Below are positions 1 through 12,400 of a DNA stretch of 64,000 bases, in pieces; the first letter of the stretch is position 1, and every line of letters begins with the position of its first letter. The translations under genes and the position numbers were made by a program. Under the pieces are notes generated by a model. The model was given only the letters and a program-made list of their open reading frames with translations. It searched no databases and was not told where the DNA came from. The stretch comes from Trichoplax sp. H2 (lineage: Eukaryota > Placozoa > Uniplacotomia > Trichoplacea), in the NCBI GenBank assembly GCA_003344405.1, contig NOWV01000150.1, positions 123,200 to 187,199 of the forward strand, given 5' to 3'.

Positions 1-3000
1 AGTATGTACAACCCCCAATGAAATATACCATAACAATGGGAGTTTGTCGATTTGCGCCTATATAAATCGATTAGTAAATTACTGAATATAAGATACCTAA
101 AGTTATGCATCATCATTGACGGCTAATACAGGTGAAGTTAAAAAATATCGACATGTTACATACTGATGGTAGATGCGTTGATAATGCAAGAACAGTCACA
201 ATTTAGAATTTTGCCAATATCATCATCATCTCTGAATGAATTTGGGAATGTGAGCACCTATAATAATTAATTATGGTACGATCAGATATCTATATCTAGG
301 TCTTCCCAGGACATTAAGATCGTTTAACCTTAACCAAAGCGATAATAAATCTATATAGTATTCTTACATGCTCAATTAATTTACAACTCATCGGGGCATA
401 TTGACCGCCGTGAATGTATGCCATGCTTTTGGGCTTAGATAAATCAACTTCCGTCGGTGTTTTAGGAATCTAGTAAAAGCAAGATTTCTATTATAGACAT
501 TATATAATCTATAATTCTATATACGTAATTACAAGTTTACGCAAAGAAAGGCCAAGTTTTATTCAGACTTACTAAGCCCAGTTTCTTGCAAATGGCTTTG
601 AATTTATTTTTTTTCTGTTAATTTTCATGTAATTACGTACATACAAAGTTTAGATTGAATAAAGGTCAAATATGAGAAGCGAAGGCAACATCTTAAAGCG
701 ATCTTTAAGATTAAACTTACGGTTGTTTGTTCCGTAAATAAGCCAGATTTTTTTAATACATACTGGGTAGAAACTAGCTTGTCGTAACCGTGACTCTACA
801 GCGGGGAAATATGGACATTAATAATGGATCATCTGTAATGTTTGTTTACGAACAGTACCAGTTGACATCTTGTCGCTTCGCTGACGGAGATACTACATTT
901 AACTTTCTATTTTTAATATAATAATTAATGCAGTAGTAATATAACGATTCCTACCTGTAAAAACTGTAGCCATAGTGAATGATATTGAGCTGATGGTAGA
1001 CCTAGAGTATATTAGGCAGGCATTGTGAAACTTTCTATTGTTATAATATTGCATGAAGGATAAATTTACCATCATGAGTGACGGAATAGAGGCACATAAG
1101 TCTTAAAGCGGAGGTAATATCCTATAGAAAAGTTATAATATTTAATTTTCTGTATCACATTACACTGGATTATTTCTGTTACAGTAAACCAATCAGCAAT
1201 AAAATTCGTCATTAAACGAATATCTAATTTCTGTTGAAAAACATCAGAAACCTTATCTATGATACAAGTTTCAATAAAATCAAGGCACTCTTTTTCATTC
1301 GTTCCAGCTAGCATATCTGTCATATCAATCAGAGTTATCATGAACACTACTGTTCAAAATATACTCAAAATATCGACTATAAATCAGTGGTAATTTAAAG
1401 TAACTCTAGTGGGTCGATCATGCTACGTACAACTTTCTTGCGTTAGTAAGTATTCCAAATTTTCCTTCGTCTTTGTAGTCATTAAATTTTCACACAATGA
1501 TAAATCTGGTGGGTTTTTTGTAGTAATGTAATGAATTAATTACAAAAATAAATTCAGTGGCCGCTTTCATAGGAAATCACTAAGTGATGCTTACGTCCAG
1601 TTAAAGATTTATGTTGACTTTGCAAATCCTTAAATTCGTTTCGTACGAAATCTTTTAATCCACTTACACTTTTGTAATCATGGCGTTTCTATTGTGATGA
1701 AAGAAATAAAGATTGTAGAATAATTATCAACATTACTATACGTATTTGATTGTATACAAACATCGTATCCTGATTGAATTTCTTTCGCTCGCTCTCGGAT
1801 AATTCCGAAGACTGTAGTAATATGACTATCCCTAATGTTAGCAAAAATCTGAAGAAGACACACATAATGATTATAGTAATGTATCTACTAAGATAGTACG
1901 AGTTAGGATTGCAACGCTTTAATTAAAGTATGTGGATGTACCTGGTCGCTGGAATTTAATAGCATTTTTATACTACCCTTTCCTACGTTACTGGACGGAC
2001 CTAAGACAAGGTAACCTATAGAGTAGATCGATCAAATGCCGTAACAAAATATCAGTATCAATTAGCCACTACATATATTATCAGTACAATAACTGAGAAT
2101 TTCAACAGTGTAACCAAACTGACCGTTTTCGATACCAAATGTATCGTCGATGATTCCTTGATACGTAACTTGAGTTAATAGAGGTGAAATATAATCCACG
2201 TCTGATGGGCAAAGTAAAGTTAAATACAATCAGTTGTGTACGAATGCCCTAAATAATTTGATCATTGCCTGTTTTCTATTCGTACGTCTATTCTGTACTT
2301 GCCTCGATCTATCATAATAAGAGTATCAAGTTTCGTAGCAGATACATCTGCCATTACGTTAGGATCTGAATCTACGTTTTTGGCTAGGACTTCAGCTAAG
2401 TTCCATATTTTCTGTAATAAATTTCGTCAGAGTGTGCACATTACGGTAAGTCGTCACAGTACTTTCATGATAAAAGCGCTCATCTCGATTTACCATTTAA
2501 CTGTAAAAATTATTTGTTACCTTGGAATAGTCTCCGATTGTGTAAACTCGATTAAATTCTCCAAACAACGATTGCGAGCTAACCAAAGATTGGGCTATAC
2601 TTTTAATCCAGGATCGGTCACGATGCTATAAAAATTAGAGGGACAATGTAATCTGTACGATTGCAATTATATTACAAAGGTCGATAACCTTATCTCTAGC
2701 ATACTGTAAATTCATGATGGTCAAATCAAGAATTGTTTACTGTACTGTAATCTTACAGCAAAGTAGCTTGGGAATATAGCTGGTACTTCGAATGACAATA
2801 AATCTTTATCCATAGGTATTAATTCCAAGTCTAATACTTCAATTGTAACATCTATAACGTAGCAATCAGTGTGATAGTTTGACTCCTAATGACGTTGGTT
2901 AATAGGTAGATGGGTACAATCCAAATAGATTTGAAGATAATTTACCTCCATAAATTCCTTCCTGTTCTAGGTAAACTTCACAAGCATAGAACTATGGCAA

Positions 3001-4691
3001 ACATATAGTTATGATCAATTTCATACAGTTAAACGATGCATTTAATTATTTTCTCTACTGACAAATGAATATTGCATCAGGTTTTGTGTAAACACATGAT
3101 TGATAGTACACAATAAACTTTGCCTAAAAAAAGCCTGCGGTGATTCAGATATTAAGGTATGCGATTGAATCAATCCCCGCTGGATCGGCACAGCATTTAG
3201 CTGTACGGTTAGCTAGCTATTCAAAGTTTTAATTTGATACCTTGCATGGAGTAAAAATGATTTTATATGATTTCCTAGTGCCATTTCTCTTGTCGCAGCT
3301 GATTCTTTCTTAATATTTCAGAATAAATATCGTCAAGGCACCGGTTGTTATCGGCTAAAGATATGTTGAGGAGAATCTTGAATTATGAGTAGCAATATAC
3401 CTGAGATCATCTTGAGGTTTGTAATGTTTGGACGAGTAACGTATATAAGGCTGTAAATTAAGAGGAAATCGTTAATATGATATTATTTATTTATAAGTCA
3501 TTAACAGTATGTTATATAAAATTTATATTAAAAATCCATCAGTAAAATCATACTAGATGCAAGTGTCATTGCAATGTTTGACTGCGTAGCAATTATTACT
3601 AATTCCTGAGCATAAATTGACAATCTAGATGGCAGCGATTAATGCGGTATGTTAATCCTATACACTACTATTACCCACGATTTATTTTCTTATTATATCG
3701 TAGTAGATACAATAACTGCTAGTGCTTAGCAAATTTTTAAATTGGATTCTTTTATCTACAGTATCGTAATGATAAACAAATAAATGTAAATAAACTTACT
3801 TTTCCGTGACGATATTAATCATGGATGGTTCTAGCCGGTAGACTTTGTTAACACCATGGCGCTGATACGTCAATGCATAATATCAAAAACAATTTTGTAA
3901 GATAATCTAGTAACTTTAAAGCGGGATGATCATGACAAGTATTTTTAATGGTGAAACAACTATTCATAAGCGTACGTGACTATCTATACTTCCGATAGAT
4001 ATTACAGTATAACAAAATTTTATGCACTTGTATAGGTTGTGGGTGAGCAGTGATGTAAAAAGTACAAATTGATATACTAAGAGGGAAATACGCACATGAA
4101 AGTACAGCGTGGTAACATCAGCAGAATAGCATCTAATCGATATTAAGTAGTATAATAACAAAACTAGTGTAAACTAGCTTGCAAGTTTAGAAGCTATCGA
4201 GTTTGTGTCGATATTGTAATGTATTAAGCCAGGCTAAGCTATCCTTACCTTTAACGTTTGGAAATTCGCTACGAAATCAAATAAGCGGATAATTCTACTA
4301 TCTATGATGACATCTTTATCTCCGGATTCCTAATCACTCATGCAAATTAGATCTATTTAACTTTAAATTTAATTAAAGTACTGTTGTACCCTGTCAACAA
4401 CCAGATTATTATGAAAATAGAATTGAAATCATTCCAATGTAATCTGCTTATATCCTTGCAATTGATTCGATGCCTACAATGTATCCTCTTCTAATACTAT
4501 GCTTAAGATATTAATGTACTGTAATATCAGTGATAAAATGATATGAAATGCTCATTAAATTCGTAAAATATCCAACACTTGACAAAAGACCCAACTTGAG
4601 ACTGATTCACTAAGATTAATACCGTTTCGAGCAAGGAGATGAGACGAGCTTCCGCTAGCTTTTTCAAGACGGATAAATCTGGTAAAGTCAT
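1..4691 (-). CDS. VPS33B: VPS33B orthologue, Sec1/Munc18-family protein (3' end outside window)
   Basis: Sec1/Munc18-family vesicle-fusion regulator; VPS33B acts with VIPAS39 in endosome/lysosome and polarity trafficking. I rebuilt it exon by exon from homology with vertebrate VPS33B, with splice phases matching. Exons in transcript order: 4623-4691 (start MTLPDLSVLKKLAEARL), 4249-4329, 3800-3861, 3401-3450, 3241-3308, 2946-2991, 2757-2851, 2521-2625, 2303-2411, 2088-2201, 1942-2000, 1762-1848, 1595-1688, 1431-1505, 1252-1316, 1070-1121, 955-1001, 721-795, 573-614, 368-469, 164-257 and 1-57 (partial). Diagnostic stretches are FYACEVYLEQEGIYG, DVDYISPLLTQVTYQGIIDD, ALRLMCLYSVTHDGK, SGLFTEQTT and VYFIGGCTY. 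About 550 residues are recovered; human VPS33B has 617. I could not place about 30 residues expected between the exons at 721-795 and 573-614: either an exon was missed or the protein is shorter there. The last residues lie outside the window. No damage was seen, so it is probably functional. Confidence 0.93.
2202..2302 (-). other. GC-AG intron in VPS33B
   Basis: The exon 2303-2411 ends in CGAG followed by GCAAGT, and the next exon starts after CATCAG. Using the GC donor gives a phase-1 junction that joins MIDR to DVDYISPLL, exactly as in the conserved Sec1 core. The neighbouring GT (GTACAG, 4 bases on) would break the frame. Minor-class GC donors are a small minority of introns in animals. 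Confidence 0.8.
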
Positions 4692-6441
4692 TGCAGTACC
4701 GTCTATTTTGTCAGGACGTTCTCAGTAATGTAAAGAATGATGTTGTAAATGCTGTCAATGTTTTCTCAGTTGTATGGGGAGAAGAATAGCAAACTTTGCT
4801 GAATTTAGTTGTGATCTGAAATAAAATTGACTTCCATCTAAAGCATAATAAGAGTTTCAGCAGGAGCCGTTATTGAAAGGCTGCAGGTTGTGCAGGACTT
4901 CTGATAGGTACTGGTACTGTACGCTGAACACTGAGTGTACAGTACATTGAAAACTTTATCTTCATCTAACAGCTCGTCTGGTGTCTCGTCCGTCAGTGTC
5001 TGGCAGAGATTACAGTACAGTACTGTACACTTCTACAGTACTGTACTGTACGTAAACAGATTCTACAGTACTGTACTGTACTGTACTGTATACTGTGTAC
5101 AGTACTGTACTGTACTGTACGCAATTAAAACATGCTTACAGTATAAGTACTGTACGCATTACACACCTTCTACTGAAATAAAAGTGTCACAATCAACTGT
5201 CTTAGTCAAAGGGTAATTTGTTTGAGGTATTTTCGAAAAGGCTTTTGCAAGAATAGTAGAGCAATAATTAATTGATTACTACAAGAATTTAGTCTAAAGT
5301 ATTCCGAGCTCAAAGCGAAGCAAAGTCTCTTCTCTCCCCTTGAGCTCATCTCTGCAGTTCTTAAATACATTTGGCTAAATCTACATTTAGGACAACTTCA
5401 ATTAATGTACAATCACACTTGAGTCATCAAACAGAATATTTTTATCTCAAAGAGAACATCATCTTCTACAATCGAAATCATTCTACTGAAGATATCACTA
5501 CTGTACTCTTCTACTAATGTCCAGCACCTTTCGGTGTTAGTACTACATTAAAGCTGAAAGTGAGTAAATACTGGTTGAGTAAAGTGTCTATTTTTTTCCA
5601 TTGCAAACGCAAGGTATATCGGAAGCTGTAAACATTTTCTACACTAGTTCACCAGTACAGTACGAAGTGGATAATACTGCTTTGCAACAACTCGATGAGC
5701 TGAAGCATTAATTTACTCCACTGTGCTGCGCGCAGACTGGACAGTGTACATGCCGCATAGGTCCTCAGTAATGCAATGAATGTGGAATCCACAATTGTGG
5801 ATAGCTTCAGCAGTTTACACATAAATCAGTGTTAAATACGGAGATAAATAGGGGACGCTAATGAAGATATTAAAAGGGTAATGCATTTCTTGACCGATTT
5901 ATTCATATAATAATAAAATAGCACATGTTAATGTTACAGAAATATCAAAACAAACTAATGCTTATTTCTTTGTTTCTCAAAATACAAAAATCCTCTACTA
6001 AAATGTTGAATTTTAGCTTTACACATTAATGAATGGTTGCTTTATGTTGGGATGTTAACCTTTAATGTTTTGTCCGCTATGCTTGGTAATGAATTAACTA
6101 TGAGAAAATACATCTATGCTCAATTACTATTTTAGAATTATGTATGACATTTGTTTTATCAGTAAAAGCATAGTAAAAGTAACTCTTCAGAAATACATAA
6201 GAAAATTAAGTATACGTATGCTCTCAAACTACGATTGTAAATCAATTGATAGTAAATTGATTAGTATATAATGACGTGGAAAGATCCTACTCTTTCTTGA
6301 AGGATAGATAGGTATAGAATAGCTTAAAATTTACATTTACTTTGAAAACTAGCTTTAAGATCGTTTGAACTTGTTTGGCACCATGAAGGTAATAGAAAAA
6401 ACGGATATTGCATTATTATTATTATTGCCAAGAAAAAGTTA
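4692..6441. other. Intergenic spacer between VPS33B and gene 1
   Basis: This lies upstream of VPS33B and downstream of gene 1, so it should hold the VPS33B promoter and the gene 1 3' UTR. No coding exon was recognised on either strand. Apart from the GTAC-rich palindromic tract at 4912-5160, it is AT-rich with no clear structure. No TATA box or poly(A) site can be assigned with confidence. Confidence 0.6.
4912..5160. repeat. GTAC-rich palindromic repeat tract
   Basis: Many copies of ACAGTACTGTAC and overlapping TACTG/CAGTA units occur here, interspersed with unique sequence. The core GTACAGTACTGTAC is its own reverse complement, so the tract can form hairpins on either strand. A translated reading frame across it (STVLYCTV-type) is an artefact of the repeat. 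The same motif recurs at 17645-17712 inside a MITE-like element and near 48853. Confidence 0.8.
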
Positions 6442-9400
6442 TTATTCAAGAAGTTGGCTATCAGCTCGATCTTTTTTTCTACGACGGCGGCCAAAACAGC
6501 ACACAAGAATTATGATAATGAGAACGACTGCTCCGACCGATCCTATCGATGCACTTACAATAGCAGTTAAGGCTACTTTACTTATTTTCTTGGCACATAT
6601 ATCACCTATAAATCCTTCAACACAAATGCATTGACGAGCGCTCAATTCTTGTATGCATGTACCTCCGTTAAGGCAATAATCATTGGTGCATGCAAAGTAG
6701 CATCCTTTATAAGGATCGCCGTGATAACCTACTGGACAGTAACAACTATAGGATCCTTTAGTATTAGTGCATGTTGCATTACCACCGCAGGGTACTTTAG
6801 TGATACATTCGTTAATATCGATACAATTTGAACCTGTGTAGCCTGCTAGACATTTACACGAGTATGAGCCATGCAAATTAACACATGTCTGATTTGAGGC
6901 GCACAAGTTATCATCACGACTTGCACATTCATTGTAATCTCGAATATTTACTTCTTCAATCTCTTTTCTATCAATTGTTGTATTACTACCGGAGATCGAT
7001 TTGGTTAACTGGCCTAAGTCAATATTTTTTCCATTATGATCGAATACGACTGAAAATTCGACAACAATTCGAGTATTGGTATTTCCTGAGGTAAAGCTTG
7101 TAATTGTAACACGCTTAAAGCTCATTTTTGTCATGCTAAGTGAGTTAAATTTGTCTTCTAGTGCTTTTATAACTAATGCCGATAACGTTAGATGCTCGTT
7201 ACTATTAAGAATCGCAAGTCCTGGTTTAAATTGATCAATAATCTTGAATGTTCCCAGAAAGACTTGACCAGGTTGACAATGTGAATCAGATTTGTATTGA
7301 TCTACTGCCAACTGATCATTGCTGCTATAGTAACCTAACCTGCAAATACAGTAGTAACCAGTGTCAGTGGATGCGCACGTTGCTTTTTTGCCACAGCTGC
7401 GATTTTGACTGCAGTATGTGCTTTTTGTGCATTTATTTCCATTTCCATAATAACCCAATCGACAACGACAGGTATATGATCCACGTGTATTTTGGCAATC
7501 TGCATTAGTATCGCATTTGTTTTGATTATTTAAGCATTCGTTAATGTCTGTGCAGGAAGTTGTTCCATCACCAGAAAATCCAGTTTGACATTTGCATTGA
7601 TAAGATCCGTTGTTATTGATACATGCCCCGTCCATTGCGCAATGAAATAGATTGGAGTTGCATTCATCAATATCGAAGCAATTAAAACCGCTGCCAGTGT
7701 AGCCTGTTTTACACTTGCAAGTATACGATCCATCATTATTAGTACATGTAGCTTGTGCTGAACAATTATGCTTATTCAATGAACATTCGTCAATATCTTG
7801 ACATGTCAGACCATCACCTTTATATCCTGCTTTACATTGACAACTATATGATCCTTTAGTATTATAGCAATTAGCGTGAGCTGAGCAATTGTGTTTATGT
7901 TGAGTGGATGTACTCGTACATTCGTTAACGTCATTGCATGTTATGCCGTATCCTTGATAACCGGTTTTACAGATACATTGATAAGATCCATCTATGTTAA
8001 TGCAGTTTGCATTTATATTGCACAAGTTATCTGCTGTACATTCGTTAATATCTCGACATGTTCGACCATCTTGGCTTAATTTAAAACCAGATCTACATGA
8101 ACACGATTGCAATCCGTTTATCATGGTGCAAGTATGTGTACAGTTATTGACACTAGCGCACTGACTAAGCGGGGTGCATGTAAGACCGTCATCGCTCAAT
8201 TTAAAACCTTGGCCACATTGACAACGATAGGAACCTTGCGTATTAACACATTTTTGATCGCATTGATTAGCTTGTGGCCGCAAGCATTCATTTATATCAA
8301 CACAAGTGTGGTAATGACTGCTGATTTCATAGCCTGGATAACACGAGCATTTATAACTGCCTGGAGTATTCTGGCATATTTGATTACATTGGCCGTTATT
8401 TATTTTACATTCGTTGATTTCAGTACAATTTCTTCCGTCACCTAGGTAGCCAGACTTACAAATGCAATCATATGAACCTGGTTGATTAATACAGATAGCA
8501 TCATCACTGCAATTATGAGATCCTATAACACATTCATCAATATCCAGACATCCTCTATTGTCGCTCTCTAACATGTATCCAGATTGACATTCACAAGTAT
8601 AAGTTCCTTCTTCATTTATACATGTTTGATTACATTGATGTGTACCATATTCACATTCATCGTAGTCATGACACTTTAAACCATCGCCAGTATATCCTGA
8701 AGGGCAATCACCACATTGATAGCCAGATAATGGGACAATATTATCTATACAAGTAACATTGTCAAAGCAAGGTTGATCAGAGCAAGCATCATAATCTTGT
8801 GTACAATTATCTCCAGTCCATGCTGAATCACATACACACTCGACGACGTCGATGTTATTAATACGTGCCGTCTCTACTGTATAATCGCAAGTTCCGTTAT
8901 TTGGGCAGTAGCATAGGATAATTTGTGGTGTAAATTCACTTCTTGCACCTTTTGAGTCTGTAGCTACGAACTTGAATGAAATATTTTGGTAATTCGAAAC
9001 ATTCCATGTGAATGTATAAGCAACTGTATCGAAGTAGGAGTTGTCAGGAGCATCGATAATTTGAACTGTAAGTATATCATCTTGATTCTTATCAGTTACG
9101 TTAAATTGAGTATGAAATATTTGCCCATACGTAACGTTAAACGTTGTCAATCCAGAAATATCAGGTGGAAAGTTCTCTAATAGTTGGCTTGTTTCTTTAT
9201 AGATTTCCGATGTATCTTTACTCCTAACAGCAGCTTCAAGATTCATAGTTAGGCCAGCATCAAATAGACAGTCACTATTATTTTTGCACCGCATAACCGA
9301 TAGATCATAGAAATCCATCTTATCCGTAAATAACTCTGTGATATTATCAACTAACACCGGTATAAAGCTTAAATTTCTATAATTTTTAGCAGTTTTCCCA

Positions 9401-12400
9401 CTTGGATAAGTAAATAAAGAGTCACTAGCGTTAATCATCCACAACTGGCCAAAGTCATAGAATATCTGCGAACTATTCGATTTAATATCCAAGAAAGACC
9501 CATCTGGTCGTTTAAAATCATCAATAGTATTGTCATTCCATGTGCCTAATAGCCCTGAAGTCTTACCTTTAATTTCATCCGGTGCATTGAAGGCAATCGT
9601 CAGCATTTGTGTCAACAATGTTACCTCTAGAGATATTCCAGACGAAAAGATGGCAGCAACAGATATCGTCGAAGTCTTTGCTAAATCAACATTATTAAAT
9701 TCACGCGTCTCATTATTTGACATACTATGCATGCTGAAGGATCTAGTTCTATTAACTAAAATATTGATTCCATTAAGCGTTGAATTAAGAGTAAATTGCA
9801 CAGTATCAGCACCAGCTGAAATAGTAGCGAATCCAGATAATACCGTAGCAGGTGCTGAGACGTTACCGTTGTTTAAAGCTTGCATAGTGCGTCCTTGCAG
9901 GATAAAAGAGCGATCATCAGTTTGCAATAAAACGTATTCTCCAAGCCCATTAAAGGTATATTGATTGCCATCTAATGTTCTAATATGTGGATCTCCCCAG
10001 AACCAGGCTCTTCTCGGTGGTCGATATCCTGAACAACGATTAATTGGCCTCTTAATGGCGTAGAGATTACACATACTTGATCGGACGCAGCAGTCTCTGT
10101 ACGCAATTTTGTTAGCATTTTGCAATACATGATCTCGGAAAATGAATGAACTTCCGTATGGATAAGTAGTTAATAGTGAACCTAAAGAATTTTGTCGTGT
10201 TGAATAACAACATTGTTGATAGATACGTTCGCCGTTACTTGCTCTTGTTGGAAAAGTTGATCTTGCGCAAAATGTATCAAAATTAAATCGGAATCGCCTA
10301 TCACGAATAGCCTGCATGCTAGAGCAAGGGCAATGTCGATTCCTTAACGCTCTAAGATAAATTATTGGATCTGCTTCATTAGCGTACCAATTTTGACATC
10401 GATCAGCATAGTTAATTCGGTCGCTTGCTGGATCATCTACGCGAAACATCCATCGTCCTTTCTTACCATAGTTACCCACGATACTGTCAATTTTTAACAG
10501 TTCTTTCGTGTTGGAATTTGGTAGTTCATAAGCATATTTTGTAACTGATGCCACTTGGCTAGCGAAACCAGCTCGTGGGCGAATATGACCAAAACGTTGC
10601 CACCAGTTCATGCCTTTATCATCGTAAATAAAGGAAGCGAATAAATTGACACCATTAGAAATCAAAACTAATTGAAACGTATTAGTGACGTCATATTTAG
10701 CAGTAGTTTTAGAAGGGAAAGGGATAACTTTGTGCCAAGTAATGATTGTAACTAATGATGCATGGAAATTAGAGACGGTGCGATTAAATAGCCCATAGAG
10801 ATTAGATGTATTTGGATTGTTATTAACGTAGTTTTGAAAAGCACTGACATCATTGGTTGCATTTCGTAATATGGCTGTGGTCAAACTAGAAGGACTAAGA
10901 GATGAATATTGATTAATATATATTCTAGCAGTACTAGATTGACGAGCATCAGCATCTGCATAGAATGGCGCTATAAGAGGTGGATATTTCTCCGAGGTGA
11001 ATGGTCGATTTGGCCTGCCGCTGTACCTCTTAACAAAGGAGATAAATCCGTTCATGGAGACCTAATGGTGTAATTTCATCATAATAGCCTTTAAATTCAG
11101 CTAAAGTCAACTATTTGATAGTTTCTACTCGAAAATTTTACAAATAGCCGAAGAAACACTTACGTAAACTTTCCTGTAAAATGCATTGGTAAATTGAATC
11201 GGTGATCGCAAGTAAATACGATATTGTCGGTCATCTACTCTACCAACAGAAATATCGCCATACTGCGGTCCATAGGGATAAAGTCTTAACTCTAGATACG
11301 GATCAAATTTTTACGGTAATCTATTAATAGTTCTACTAGAAAATTATCCTTTTTTGCAGCAACAACTGCTTGTTATCGATCAAACTGACAATGGTTTAAA
11401 GTTAAGATAGAAAAATAAAGAATTGCTTAAATTGAAACGATTACTGACAAATATTCATAACTACCTTTACATGAGAGTCCATTTCCGATGTATCCTGGCT
11501 TGCAAGTGCATGAATAGGAAACATTATTACTGTTGATATGGCATACAGCATTTCTGTCGCATCGATAGCATGGTAGTTTCGTTTCATCAGGTTTGTCATC
11601 TGAACCTGCATATTTGATTCATTGATTACATTTGTTAGTATAGTATAAGGTATCGGAACTACTGTAATGGGTACGTTAGCTTAGTTTACTTGCACTTCAT
11701 ATAAACAAATTTTTATTTGTAACCGCTGATAGTGGTACACATTTCAGATGGTCTTACTTGCTCATGACTCATCTTGGCATCATCATACTATACTTTTATG
11801 AATATTGAAACTGAACTTCTTAAAAGTAATAGAATATCAAATCGCTATTCATTTTAGATAAAATATACTCGTATATTGTAGAGAGATAGCAAAGTTAAAC
11901 ACTTTTACATATCATTAGCATTTATGAAGGCATCATGATGTAAATTAAGTGTGCTGATCAAACTTTAGTGAGTTAATCATAGATAGCATGATTAAATAGA
12001 TTAGATTACAGAATTGATCATTTTAGTTTTAGAAGCAATATGAAAAGATGCAACTATAGCACATGTTGTAATGCATTAATTTTGTTTTAACGAATGTTCC
12101 TTATCGCACCTTCTCTAGTTTCACACTGATGTCCTTTCCATCCAGAATTGCATTCACAAGTATATCCAGAATTGAGTCTACTGATGCATAAGCCATTGAT
12201 ACAAGGGATAGATGAGCAGCTATCAACTAGGTGTTGCAAAAGAATCGGTTTGTGAATATATCGAGAGCCAATCATATATTATTTTGTTTTGAAAAATAAA
12301 ATGAAATTATATAGAATTAATTTGCCGATTTAGAATTCAATGCACTCACCAGCGCATTGAACTCCAGCATAATTGTTAGAATAGCTGTCGCAATTTCCGA

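Noticed and set aside
1072-1347. 91-codon continuous minus-strand frame read as one exon
   Set aside because: Only 1252-1316 fits VPS33B in this frame. The next exon (ending at 1121) uses another frame after an intron, giving DITSALRLMCL.
2299-2631. 110-codon open frame on the plus strand
   Set aside because: It lies opposite VPS33B exons 2303-2411 and 2521-2625, whose minus-strand reading matches the family and splices correctly.
9530-9964. 144-codon plus-strand frame (and the parallel ones at 35076 and 56067)
   Set aside because: All three are antisense to the same VWD segment of genes 1, 3 and 5; the conservation reflects the sense strand.
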